From contig NZ_JACESB010000013.1 of NCBI RefSeq assembly GCF_013912005.1, forward strand, positions 1 to 64,000: a stretch of DNA of 64,000 nt. Reading direction: 5' to 3'. The notes beneath the pieces were generated by a model. The model was not told the origin of the DNA, searched no databases, and saw nothing but the letters and a program-made list of their open reading frames with translations. Shown piece by piece: positions 52,341-60,903 of this stretch. The stretch comes from Brevundimonas sp. Its GTDB lineage: Bacteria > Pseudomonadota > Alphaproteobacteria > Caulobacterales > Caulobacteraceae. How positions within the stretch are numbered: position 1 is the first letter of the stretch; every line of letters starts with the position of its first letter. The translations under genes were made by a program, and so were the position numbers.

Positions 52341-52985
52341 ATGGAACTGATCATCGGACCGCGGCTGTACTCCACCTGGTCGCTGCGGCCGTGGCTCGTC
52401 CTCAGGCGCTGCGGGGCCGACTTCAGCGTGCGCGAGATGGACATCTACTCGACTGAAGGGCAGGCGGAGCTGGCGCGCGTCTCGCCGTCCCGCCTCGTGC
52501 CGCTGCTGAAGGTCGACGGCGAACTCATCTGGGATTCGCTGGCGATCTCCGTCTGGTGCGCCGAGCGTTTCCCCGAGGCCCCCCTGTGGCCGACGGACGA
52601 TCGGGCGCGCTGGCTGGCCCGGTCCGCGGTCTGTGAGATGCACGGCGGCTTCACGGCCCTGCGGACCCTGTGCGGCATGGGCCCCGACCATACGATGGTC
52701 GGCCCGGACCGTTCGTCCGTTCCGGACGACCCCGGCGTCGAGCGCGACATCCGGCGCATCGTCGCGTTGTGGACGGAGATGCGCCGGCGGTTCGGCGCGG
52801 ACGGTCCCTGGCTGTTCGGGGAGTGGTCGATCGCCGACGCCTTCTTCACCCCGGTGGCGACGCGCTTCCGGCATTACCAGGTCGAGCTGGACCGCTTCGG
52901 CGACGACGGCGCGGCCGCCGCCTATCGCGACGCCCTGCTGGCCCAGCCCGACTTCCTCGAGTGGAGCGCGGAAGCCTTGCGTTAA
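52341..52985 (+). CDS. Glutathione S-transferase family protein
   Basis: 214 residues: MELIIGPRLYSTWSLRPWLVLRRCGADFSV with the thioredoxin-like N-domain and the Ser/Thr of the G-site (YSTWSLRPW), SRLVPLLKVDGELIWDSLAISVWCAERFP (cis-Pro, Asp-Ser), and an all-helical C-domain with WLFGEWSIADAFFTPVATRF. Typical for the GST family found widely in alphaproteobacteria. The ATG has GGAGGGA ahead. Substrate unknown. Confidence 0.9.
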   Translation: MELIIGPRLYSTWSLRPWLVLRRCGADFSVREMDIYSTEGQAELARVSPSRLVPLLKVDGELIWDSLAISVWCAERFPEAPLWPTDDRARWLARSAVCEMHGGFTALRTLCGMGPDHTMVGPDRSSVPDDPGVERDIRRIVALWTEMRRRFGADGPWLFGEWSIADAFFTPVATRFRHYQVELDRFGDDGAAAAYRDALLAQPDFLEWSAEALR

Positions 52986-53063
52986 CCGCACGACCGAACC
53001 GCCCCTTAAGACAACATCGCTATCCGGGGAGCATCGCCCCTTCCGGAGCGTTCAGGGTCCATC

Positions 53064-53174
53064 ATGTCGACGCCCGCAGAGCAACCGCAGAACCGCCGTC
53101 CCGGCCTGATGATCTACGGCCTGATGATCATGGTCGCCTGCTGCCTGCCGGCGCTGCTGCTGGCGGGCCTCTAG
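53064..53174 (+). CDS. Tiny single-span membrane protein (36 aa)
   Basis: 36 residues: a polar start MSTPAEQPQNRRPGLMIYG followed by one hydrophobic helix LMIMVACCLPALLLAGL. The stop TAG shares CTAG with the stop of the convergent transglycosylase gene. It has no obvious ribosome-binding site other than CAGGGT. A tiny membrane protein with a positive inner end is plausible. Confidence 0.5.
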   Translation: MSTPAEQPQNRRPGLMIYGLMIMVACCLPALLLAGL

Positions 53175-54856
53175 CCCCCGGTCGGCGGGATCGCCGCCAC
53201 TTCCAGCGGGGCCGCGGCGGGGATGGCCGGCGGAACGTGGTCAAGGCTCAGCGGCGCCCGGGTCGCGCCCGAGGCGATGGCCTGCAGGGTGTTGAGCGGC
53301 CGGCCGTTCATGCGCTGGTAGATCCAGTAGGCCGCCACCACCTTCTCGACGTAGTCCCGCGCCTGCGGCACGTCGATGGTCTCGATCAGCAGCAGCGGGT
53401 CGGCGTCGGGCCCCAGCTTGCGAACCGCCGCCACCATCGGTCCCGGCCCCGCATTGTAGGACGCGGCCGCGCGCAGCAGGTCGCCGTCGATCGCCGGCAT
53501 CGCCAGCACCCGCTGGATGTAGGCCTGGCCCAAGCGGGCGTTGACGTTCGGATCGAACAGCCGCTCCGGCTCCGCCACGAAGCCGGCGTCGCCGGTCAGC
53601 TCCGCCGCCGTGGTCGGCATGACCTGCATCAGGCCGTAGGCGCCGGCCCCCGAGCGCGCCCGGGCGTTGAAGCCCGTCTCCTTGCGGGCGATCGCATAGA
53701 CCAGCGACCGCTCCACCGCGAAACCGCCTTCCGGCTCGATGACCGGCTGCGGGTAGCGGTCGGCGTCGATGCGGCGGGCTTCGGCGTCGTTGCCGGTCAC
53801 CCGCGGCCCCAGCGCGCGCCCCAGCGCCGCCCACAGCTCGCGCGCCCGCTCGTTCAGCGCGGTGCGCAGGCCGGTTCGCAGCGAGTCGCGGGCGTCGTCG
53901 CGCCGGCCGACCTCGTAGTAGGCGACGGTGCGGCGCGCCTCGGGATTGCTCTGGACGAACTCCCGCAGCGCCTCGGCGTCCACGCCGACGGGCTCCGGCG
54001 TGTAGACGGCGCGCTGCAACGTGGGGGCGTTGTAGGGGCGCGGGCCGAGATTCTCGATCTCAGGCTCCTCGCCCAGCTGGGCGAGGGCGATCTGGCCGTA
54101 GAAGCTGGCGGGCCAGGCGGCGGCGCGGCGCAGCAGCGGCTGGACGCGATCCTGCTGGCCCGAGCGGGCGGCCGAGCGGGCGGCCCAGAAGGCGGCGCCG
54201 GCCCGCACCCAGCTGTCCTCGGTCGGGTCGTCCAGGACCCGCTCGAAGGCGCTGGTCGCCCGGCCGAATTCGCCCAGCCGGTACTGCGCCAGCGCGACCG
54301 TCCACCAGTCGCCGATCTGCTCGCCCAGGGCCACGGCTCCGGCCAGGTCGTCGCGGTTCAGGGCCACGCGCGCGGCGCGGGTCGGATCGCCCTCGACGTT
54401 GCCGCCCGCGGCGGCCACCCCGGCCCAGCTGCGGCCGAAGAAGCGCGCCGGCCGCCGCGGCTCGGGCGCGCCGTCCGGACGACGCCGCATGGCCAGATCG
54501 TACGCCCGGTCCGCGCACGGCAGGTCGGCGTACTGCTCCAGCCAGGCCGACAGCTCCTCGAAGGTCGCCGTGTGGTTGCGGTGGAACAGCCGCTCGAACT
54601 CGACCTGGCCGAGCAGGATGCGGTCCTGCGCCTGCTGCGCCGAGGCGCGGGCCGCGTCGAGGTCGCCGCGCCGCAGGGCGTCGAAGGCGGTGGTGTAGCT
54701 CAGCCGGTCGGCGGGGCTCAGCGCGGACACCGGGCGGTTGTCGGAACCTTCCGCCGGGGCGGCGGTTTCTGCAGCGAGCGCCGCAGCGCCCCCGGAGAAG
54801 GCGAGCGTGATCGCCAGCGTCGGCGCAAGCATGGCGCGGCGGAATTGCATAGGCAC
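53171..54856 (-). CDS. Soluble lytic transglycosylase (Slt type)
   Basis: 561 residues. Periplasmic murein hydrolase that cleaves MurNAc-GlcNAc with 1,6-anhydro products. Signal peptide to about residue 28 (AALAAE). A long alpha-helical superhelix (about 50-370) resembles the Slt70 U-domain. The C-terminal SLT domain has the catalytic Glu in YAIARKETGFNARARSGAGAYGLMQVMP (about 390), then ASYNAGPGPM. GTG 54856 has AAGGGGGG at good spacing; ATG 54850 is the other option. Confidence 0.92.
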   Translation of the reverse strand: MPMQFRRAMLAPTLAITLAFSGGAAALAAETAAPAEGSDNRPVSALSPADRLSYTTAFDALRRGDLDAARASAQQAQDRILLGQVEFERLFHRNHTATFEELSAWLEQYADLPCADRAYDLAMRRRPDGAPEPRRPARFFGRSWAGVAAAGGNVEGDPTRAARVALNRDDLAGAVALGEQIGDWWTVALAQYRLGEFGRATSAFERVLDDPTEDSWVRAGAAFWAARSAARSGQQDRVQPLLRRAAAWPASFYGQIALAQLGEEPEIENLGPRPYNAPTLQRAVYTPEPVGVDAEALREFVQSNPEARRTVAYYEVGRRDDARDSLRTGLRTALNERARELWAALGRALGPRVTGNDAEARRIDADRYPQPVIEPEGGFAVERSLVYAIARKETGFNARARSGAGAYGLMQVMPTTAAELTGDAGFVAEPERLFDPNVNARLGQAYIQRVLAMPAIDGDLLRAAASYNAGPGPMVAAVRKLGPDADPLLLIETIDVPQARDYVEKVVAAYWIYQRMNGRPLNTLQAIASGATRAPLSLDHVPPAIPAAAPLEVAAIPPTGG

Positions 54857-55012
54857 TTGGCGGCCCCCCTTGGAGCGGCGGCGGAATCGTCTCGATTCGA
54901 TCCGGCCGCGCGCCTTACGTTCGGTCGTCAGGCCAGAAAGGCGCCACGGCCCCGGCCAGTGTCAAGTTCTGACCGCTGTTTTGGGCGCATTTGAGTCCGC
55001 CCGATGACCGTC

Positions 55013-55801
55013 TCAGGCGAGTTCGTCCAGCCGTGCGGCGAGCGAGAGCAGATCGCCCCAGACCGCCTTCCGGGCCATCGGCGTGCGCAGCAGGAAGGCC
55101 GGATGCAGCGTCGGCAGGGCCGGCGCGGCGATCCCGCCCTCGGCCAGGCGCCATTCCTTCCACTGCCCGCGCAGCTTCATGATTCCCTCGTCGGTCGCCA
55201 GCACCGACTTCGACGCGGCCGCTCCCAGCAACAGGACCGCCCGGGGCTTCAGCAGGGCGAAGGCCCGCTCCAGGAAGGGCGCGCAGGTCGCCTGCTCGGC
55301 CGGCGTCGGGGTGCGGTTGCCGGGCGGCCGCCAGAAGACGGTGTTGGTGATGAACACCCGCCCCTCCAGCCCCGCCTCGCGGAGCATGCGGTCGAGCAGC
55401 TGGCCCGCCTTGCCGACGAACGGCTCGCCGCGGGCGTCCTCCTCGGCGCCTGGGCCTTCGCCCACGACCATCACCGGCGCCTGCGGGTCGCCCCGGCTGA
55501 ACACCGCCTGCCGGGCGCCCATGCCGCGCAGGGGGCAGCCCTCGAAGGCGGCGATGGCCTCGCCCAGCGCCTCCAGCGTGTCGGCGGCCGCCGCCAGCCG
55601 CCGGGCCTCGGCGACGGCGTCGCCGGCCGGGGCCTGGGCGACCACCGAGGCGGTCGCCTTCGCCACCGCCTTCACCGCCGGCGGCGGGGCCACATGGGTG
55701 CGGTCGACCGGGGCGTCCTCGAAGCAGGCGTCGACCCCCGCGTCGCGCCAGAAGGCGAGCAGGCTCTCGGTGGCGGCGCTGTCGAGGGGCTGGACGGACA
55801 T
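55013..55801 (-). CDS. Uracil-DNA glycosylase family protein
   Basis: 262 residues from ATG 55801. An Ala-rich N-terminal part (to about 95) is followed by the UDG fold: FEGCPLRGMGARQAVFSRGDPQAPVMVVGEGPGAEEDARGEPFVGKAGQLLDRML, ITNTVFWRPPGNRTPT, and LPTLHPAFLLRTP near the end. GEGPGAEEDARGEPFVG and HPAFLLR identify a family 4-like UDG. Most of the Fe-S cysteines of classic family 4 are not in place, as in other alphaproteobacterial members. It removes uracil from DNA. Confidence 0.87.
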   Translation of the reverse strand: MSVQPLDSAATESLLAFWRDAGVDACFEDAPVDRTHVAPPPAVKAVAKATASVVAQAPAGDAVAEARRLAAAADTLEALGEAIAAFEGCPLRGMGARQAVFSRGDPQAPVMVVGEGPGAEEDARGEPFVGKAGQLLDRMLREAGLEGRVFITNTVFWRPPGNRTPTPAEQATCAPFLERAFALLKPRAVLLLGAAASKSVLATDEGIMKLRGQWKEWRLAEGGIAAPALPTLHPAFLLRTPMARKAVWGDLLSLAARLDELA

Positions 55802-55823
55802 GGCTCGGCGACAGGGATAGTCC

Positions 55824-55853
55824 TTGACCGACCTCGCGTCACGTTCGGATAAG
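55824..55853 (+). promoter_or_regulatory. Candidate promoter of the ETF-ubiquinone oxidoreductase gene
   Basis: TTGACC (55824-55829), an 18-base spacer and GATAAG (55848-55853), 45 bases before the ATG. The -35 is good, the -10 weaker. It lies in the 95-bp divergent spacer to the uracil-DNA glycosylase gene. Confidence 0.4.
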
Positions 55854-55896
55854 GCGCATACATCCGACCACACCGACCGCGAGGGAATTCAGGGGC

Positions 55897-57657
55897 ATGG
55901 CCGAACAAGCGATCGAGGGCGGCGCGGCGAACGCGTGGCAGGAAGCCGTCATCGACAAGCTGCCGCCCGCCGAGGCTCTCGCCGGCGTCGAGCGCGAGGT
56001 CATGGAGTACGACGTGGTGATCGTCGGCGGCGGCCCCGCCGGCCTCGCCGCGGCCATCCGCCTGAAGCAGCGGGCGGCGCAGGACGGCCGCGAGGTCTCG
56101 GTCGCCGTGCTCGAGAAGTCGGCCGAGATCGGCGGCCACATCCTGTCCGGCGCGGTCATCGACCCGAAGGCCCTGTCCGAGCTGTTCCCGGACTGGAAGG
56201 AACGCGGCGCCCCGCTGGAGACGCCGGTGACGAAGGACCGCTTCCTCGTCCTCGGCCCCCAAGGTCAGGCCGACCTGCCGATGTTCCTGCTGCCGCCGAT
56301 GATGCACAACGACGGCTGCTACATCGCCTCGCTCGGGAACCTCTGCCGCTGGCTGGGCGAGCAGGCCGAGGCGCTGGGCGTCGAGGTCTATCCCGGCATG
56401 GCCGCCAGCCACGTGGTCTGGGACGAGCCGTCCGGGCGGGTGAAGGGCGTCGTCGCCGGGGTGTTCGGCATCGACCGGGAGGGCAAGCCGACCGGCGAGT
56501 TCCAGCCGGGCATCGAGCTGCACGGCAAGTACGTCTTCATCGCCGAGGGCGTCCGCGGCTCGCTGGCCAAGACCATCATGGCCCGCCATCACCTGTGCGC
56601 CGCCGCCGAGCCGCAGAAGTTCGGCATCGGGATCAAGGAGCTGTGGCAGGTGCCGGCGGAGAAGCACCAGCCCGGCCTGGCCCAGCACACCACCGGCTGG
56701 CCGCTCGACGAGAACACCGGCGGCGGCAGCTTCATGTACCACTTCGGCGACCGCTACGTGGCCGTCGGCTACGTCGTGCACCTGAACTACCGCAACCCGC
56801 ACCTGTCGCCCTTCGACGAGTTCCAGCGCTTCAAGCACCACCCCGCGATCAGCGAGCACCTCGAGGGCGGGACGCGCATCTCCTACGGCGCCCGCGCCAT
56901 CACCGAGGGCGGCTTCCAGTCGGTGCCGCGGCTGTACTTCCCCGGCGGCGCCCTGATCGGCTGCTCGGCCGGCTTCGTGAACGTGCCGCGGATCAAGGGC
57001 AGCCACAACGCCATGAAGACGGGCATGCTGGCCGCCGACGCGGCCTTTGACGCGCTCGCCGCCGGGCGCGCCGGCGACCAGCTGGTCGAGTATCAGGCGG
57101 GATACGAAGCCAGCTGGGTCTATCGCGAGCTGCGCCGCGTCCGGAACGCCAAGCCCCTGCTGTCGCGCTTCGGCACCAGCCTTGGCGGGGCGCTCGGCCT
57201 GTTCGACATGTGGTTCCAGACCCTGTTCGGCGGCCTCTCCCTGTTCGGCACGCTCAAGCACGGCAAGACCGACGCCGCCTCGACCGAACCCGCCTCGAAG
57301 CACCGGCCGATCGTCTATCCGAAGCCCGACGGCAAGCTCAGCTTCGACAAGCTGTCCTCGGTGTTCGTCTCGAACACCAACCACGCCGAGGACCAGCCCG
57401 CCCACCTCCGGCTGCTCGACCCCTCGGTGCCGGTCCGGGTGAACCTGCCGAAGTACGGCGAGCCCGCGCGCCTGTACTGCCCGGCAGGCGTCTACGAAGT
57501 CGTCTACGGCGACGAGGCGACGCGGTCGGACCCGCGCTTCGTCATCAACGCCCAGAACTGCGTCCACTGCAAAACCTGCGACATCAAGGATCCGTCGCAG
57601 AACATCGTCTGGACCACGCCGGAGGGCGGCGGCGGGCCGAACTACCCGAACATGTAG
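55897..57657 (+). CDS. Electron transfer flavoprotein-ubiquinone oxidoreductase
   Basis: 586 residues. Inner-membrane-associated FAD/4Fe-4S enzyme that passes electrons from ETF (fatty-acid and amino-acid dehydrogenases) to ubiquinone. FAD site GGGPAG at 44-49, VLEKSAEIGGHILSGAVIDP, the ubiquinone-region helix, HTTGWPLDENTGGGSFMYHFG, and the cluster cysteines 528, 555, 558 and 561 (YCPAGVYEV and NCVHCKTCDIKDP). The end GGGGPNYPNM is conserved. Full length and intact. Confidence 0.96.
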   Translation: MAEQAIEGGAANAWQEAVIDKLPPAEALAGVEREVMEYDVVIVGGGPAGLAAAIRLKQRAAQDGREVSVAVLEKSAEIGGHILSGAVIDPKALSELFPDWKERGAPLETPVTKDRFLVLGPQGQADLPMFLLPPMMHNDGCYIASLGNLCRWLGEQAEALGVEVYPGMAASHVVWDEPSGRVKGVVAGVFGIDREGKPTGEFQPGIELHGKYVFIAEGVRGSLAKTIMARHHLCAAAEPQKFGIGIKELWQVPAEKHQPGLAQHTTGWPLDENTGGGSFMYHFGDRYVAVGYVVHLNYRNPHLSPFDEFQRFKHHPAISEHLEGGTRISYGARAITEGGFQSVPRLYFPGGALIGCSAGFVNVPRIKGSHNAMKTGMLAADAAFDALAAGRAGDQLVEYQAGYEASWVYRELRRVRNAKPLLSRFGTSLGGALGLFDMWFQTLFGGLSLFGTLKHGKTDAASTEPASKHRPIVYPKPDGKLSFDKLSSVFVSNTNHAEDQPAHLRLLDPSVPVRVNLPKYGEPARLYCPAGVYEVVYGDEATRSDPRFVINAQNCVHCKTCDIKDPSQNIVWTTPEGGGGPNYPNM

Positions 57658-57711
57658 GGCGGCGGGCGAGGGGCCTTGCCGCCGCCGCATATTCCGGGAA
57701 GGTTCGGGCCC

Positions 57712-59523
57712 ATGCGCTCGTCCCGTTTTCGCCTGCTCCTGACCGGCTCCGCCCTGCTCGCCTTCGCCGCGCCCGCCGCGGCCCAGGACGCGCCCGTTCC
57801 CGTCGAGCCGGAAGCCGCCGCGCCCGCCGCGTCGGCGGCGCCCGCGGACGAGGCGGCGGCGGAGGGCGAGGCGCCGGCGCCGGCGATCCCGGAGGTCTGG
57901 GCGCCTGCGCCGGTCGACGCCGAGGGCCGGTCCGCCTATGGCCTCTACCTGTCCGGCCGCGTGGCCGGCTTCCGCGGCGCCCGCGCCGAGTCGGCCGAAC
58001 TGCTGGCGCGGAGCCAGGCCCTGGTCCCCGAACAGCCGACCATCGCCGAGGAGGCCTTCCGCTCCGGCCTGTTCAACGGCGACCTGCAGACCGTCGTCGA
58101 CCTCGCCCCGCGCGTCGAAGGCGCGCCCCTGCTCGCCGGGGCCGGGCGGCTGTTCGAGGTCGTGCTGGGGCTGGAGCGGAACGACGGCCGCAGGGCGCTG
58201 GCGGCGCTGCGACGCGCGCCGTTCGAGGGTCCGTACACGTCCGTAGCGCGCTATCTCACGCCCGCCGTCGCCGCCGCCGCGGGCGACTGGGACACGGCCC
58301 TGCAGCCGGTCGAGGCGGTCGAGCGCGACCCCGCCGGGTTGATCCTCCGCCTGCAGCGCGCCCGGCTGCTGGAGCTCCGCCGCCGGCCGGACGAGGCCGA
58401 CGCCGAGTTCCAGGCGCTGGTCGCTCTCCCGGAAGGCGCGCGCCTGTTCGGCGTCGCCTACGGGGAGTTCCTCGAGCGGCGCGGCCGGCGCGACGAAGCG
58501 GCGCAACGCTACCGCGCGTCGCTGGAGAGCCCCGCGCCCGATCCCGCGGCGCTGGCCGGCCTGCAGCGCCTCGCCGGGCGCGGCCGCGCGCCGGCGGCTC
58601 CGTCGCTCCGGCAGGCCGCCGCGGAGGCGCTCAACTTCGCCGCGCTCGAGGCCGGGGAGTATGACCTCGACGAACTGGCCGCCATCTACCTGCGCCTGTC
58701 GGGGAACCTCGCCCCCTCGGATCTGACGGCTCTCCGGCTCGGTCTGGCGCTCGCGGGCGCGGGGCAGGAAACCCCCGCCCGGACCGCCTTCGCGGCCGTG
58801 GGCCGGGACAATGCGGTGCTCTACGCCGGCGCCCAGTACAATCTCGGTCTCAGCCACCGCCGGGAGGGGCGGGCGGACGAGGCCCTCGCCGCCTTCCGGC
58901 GGGCCGACGCCGCGGCGCCGGGCCAGACCCGGGTCGCCCTCGAACTCGCGGGCCAGCTCCTGGCGCAGGGGGCTGCGGCCGAGGCGCTCGGGATCCTCGA
59001 CCGTCCCTCGGTGGACACCGCCGGACAGGCGCCCGCGACCCGCTTCCTCCGCGGCGCCGCGCTGGAGCAGCTCGGCCGCATTCCCGAGGCGGAGGCCGAA
59101 CTGTGGACCGCCCTGCAGGCGCAACCGGACGATCCGATGCTGCTCAACCACCTCGGCTACCTCTGGGTCGACAGCGGCCGGCGCATCGACCAGGGCGCCG
59201 AGATGATCGCGCGCGCCCACGCCGCCGAGCCGGAGAACGGCAGCTATCGCGACTCCCTCGGCTGGGCCCAGTACCGCCAGGGCCTGTTCACGGAGGCCGT
59301 CCAGACGCTCGAGGGCGCGGTCGAGAAGGAGCCCGCCAACCCCGAGATCGTCGACCACCTCGGCGACGCCTACTGGCGCGTCGGCCGCCGGCGCGAGGCG
59401 GAATGGCAGTGGAACCGGGTGCTGACCCTCGATCCGGACGCCGAGCGCCGGGCCGAGGTCGAGCGCAAGCTGGCGCAGGGTCTGCCCGATCCGGCGGCGG
59501 CGGCCACCGACGGCGGCGCCTGA
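57712..59523 (+). CDS. Exported TPR-repeat protein
   Basis: 603 residues from ATG 57712 (GGGAAGG ahead). Signal peptide cut after AAAQ near residue 23, then a Pro/Ala-rich linker (about 25-65). The rest is TPR helices. Clear ones are YNLGLSHRREGRADEALAAFRRADAAAPGQTRVALELAGQL, GAALEQLGRIPEAEAELWTALQAQPDDPMLLNHLGYLWVD and DSLGWAQYRQGLFTEAVQTLEGAVEKEPANPEIVDHLGDAYWRVGR. Periplasmic or outer-membrane-associated assembly factors have this form. It is immediately followed by ispE (5 bp). Confidence 0.88.
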   Translation: MRSSRFRLLLTGSALLAFAAPAAAQDAPVPVEPEAAAPAASAAPADEAAAEGEAPAPAIPEVWAPAPVDAEGRSAYGLYLSGRVAGFRGARAESAELLARSQALVPEQPTIAEEAFRSGLFNGDLQTVVDLAPRVEGAPLLAGAGRLFEVVLGLERNDGRRALAALRRAPFEGPYTSVARYLTPAVAAAAGDWDTALQPVEAVERDPAGLILRLQRARLLELRRRPDEADAEFQALVALPEGARLFGVAYGEFLERRGRRDEAAQRYRASLESPAPDPAALAGLQRLAGRGRAPAAPSLRQAAAEALNFAALEAGEYDLDELAAIYLRLSGNLAPSDLTALRLGLALAGAGQETPARTAFAAVGRDNAVLYAGAQYNLGLSHRREGRADEALAAFRRADAAAPGQTRVALELAGQLLAQGAAAEALGILDRPSVDTAGQAPATRFLRGAALEQLGRIPEAEAELWTALQAQPDDPMLLNHLGYLWVDSGRRIDQGAEMIARAHAAEPENGSYRDSLGWAQYRQGLFTEAVQTLEGAVEKEPANPEIVDHLGDAYWRVGRRREAEWQWNRVLTLDPDAERRAEVERKLAQGLPDPAAAATDGGA

Positions 59524-59528
59524 CCGCC

Positions 59529-60395
59529 ATGTCCGCGCTCCGGGCCGTCGCGCCCGCCAAGGTCAACCTGTTCCTGCACGTCGGGCCGCCCGACCTCGAC
59601 GGCTACCACCCGCTGGCCAGCCTCGTGGCCTTCGCCGACCTCGGCGACGAGCTCGTCGTCGCGCCGGCCGACCGGCTGTCGCTTTCGGTCCGGGGGCCGT
59701 TCGCCGGCGCCCTCGAGGGAGAAGCCGACAATCTGGTGCTGCGCGCCCTGCGCCGCCTGGGCGAGGTCGCCGGGGTGGGCGAGCCGCCGCTGGCGGTCAC
59801 GCTCGACAAGCGTCTGCCGGTGGCCGCCGGCCTCGGCGGCGGCTCGGCCGACGCCGGCGCCGCCCTCCGGCTGGCCCGCGACGCCCTCGGCCTGGCGCTC
59901 GACGACTCGGCGCTGGCCGGGGTCGCCGCGACCATCGGCGCCGACGGACCCATGTGCCTGCACGCCCGCGCCGCCTGGGCGACGGGGCGGGGCGACCGGC
60001 TGCAGTTCGAGCCGCAGCTGCCGCAGCTGCCGGCGCTGCTGGTCAATCCGGGCGTCCCGTCGCCCACCGGCGCCGTCTATCGCGCCTACGATCACGGCCA
60101 GCCGGTCGCCGCCGACCGGCCCTCGCCGCCGCCGGCGTGGACCGCAGACGCCGTAACGGACTGGCTGGCGGCGCAGCGCAACGACCTGCAGGAGCCGGCC
60201 GTTCGCCTCCAGCCGGCCATCGGCGAGGCGCTGGCCGAGGTCGCCGCCCTCCCGGACGTCCGGCTCGCGCGCATGTCCGGCTCGGGCGCCACCGTCTTCG
60301 CCCTGTTCGGCTCGCCCGCGACGGCGGCGGCTGCGGCGGCGGGGCTGGCCCGGGCCCGGCCGGACTGGTGGATCGCGCCCGCGACCCTGTCCTGA
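59529..60395 (+). CDS. ispE: 4-diphosphocytidyl-2-C-methyl-D-erythritol kinase
   Basis: GHMP kinase of the MEP isoprenoid pathway. 288 residues. AVAPAKVNLFLHVGPPDLDGYHPLASLVAFAD, with the Lys/Asn start and HxL, then the ATP loop PVAAGLGGGSADAGAAL (about 97-113) and the C-terminal MSGSGATVFALF. All three GHMP motifs are there. The ATG lies five bases after the TPR gene, so the two form an operon. No other MEP genes are in view. Confidence 0.93.
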   Translation: MSALRAVAPAKVNLFLHVGPPDLDGYHPLASLVAFADLGDELVVAPADRLSLSVRGPFAGALEGEADNLVLRALRRLGEVAGVGEPPLAVTLDKRLPVAAGLGGGSADAGAALRLARDALGLALDDSALAGVAATIGADGPMCLHARAAWATGRGDRLQFEPQLPQLPALLVNPGVPSPTGAVYRAYDHGQPVAADRPSPPPAWTADAVTDWLAAQRNDLQEPAVRLQPAIGEALAEVAALPDVRLARMSGSGATVFALFGSPATAAAAAAGLARARPDWWIAPATLS

Positions 60396-60503
60396 GCCTG
60401 GCGGCGGGGGAACCCGCCGGTCGGCAGCGGCCTTTCAGGACATCGCAGACCGGGGGTCCGCCGCGTCGCCTCGCGGCGGTCGCCCGCACAAAAAGGATGT
60501 CCC

Positions 60504-60851
60504 ATGCCGCGTCCGCACCTCCTCGCCGCCGCCCTCCTGCTGGCCGCCCCGGCCGCCGTCGCCCAGACCGTCCCGCAGACCCCGCCGACCCTGCCGGCGG
60601 AGCGCACGGCGCCCGCCGCCGCGCCGACCGCCGCGCCGTCCCCGGCCACGGCCAACCCGGCTCCGGCCGCGCCGACCGCCCCCGAGACGGCGCCCGAGAC
60701 CCCGCCGCAGACCGCTCCGGCCGCCGCCGCGCCTGCCCCGGACGCCGACGATGTGACCGTCATCGCCTCGCCGCCGGTGCGCCACCCCACCGACGGCCAG
60801 GTGGACAGGTGGGAGGACCCCGGAAACCCCGCCCCGACGCCGGACCTCTGA
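60504..60851 (+). CDS. Pro/Ala-rich exported small protein
   Basis: 115 residues. Signal peptide cut after AVAQ (about residue 20-21), then an almost pure Ala/Pro/Thr segment (35-80), a short DDVTVIASPPVRHP and an acidic, Pro-rich end. A strong AAAAAGGAT site precedes the ATG. Probably a periplasmic disordered protein. Similar in style to the protein at the left window edge but not related by alignment that I can see. Confidence 0.7.
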   Translation: MPRPHLLAAALLLAAPAAVAQTVPQTPPTLPAERTAPAAAPTAAPSPATANPAPAAPTAPETAPETPPQTAPAAAAPAPDADDVTVIASPPVRHPTDGQVDRWEDPGNPAPTPDL

Positions 60852-60903
60852 CCGCCCGTCGCGCTTAACCGTTGGCGAACCGGCTCGCGGTAGGCTCGTC
60901 CGT

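Noticed and set aside
55672-59358. Long minus-strand frame (over 1200 codons) opposite the ETF-ubiquinone oxidoreductase and TPR genes
   Set aside because: Antisense shadow with no recognisable protein, crossing two well-supported genes.
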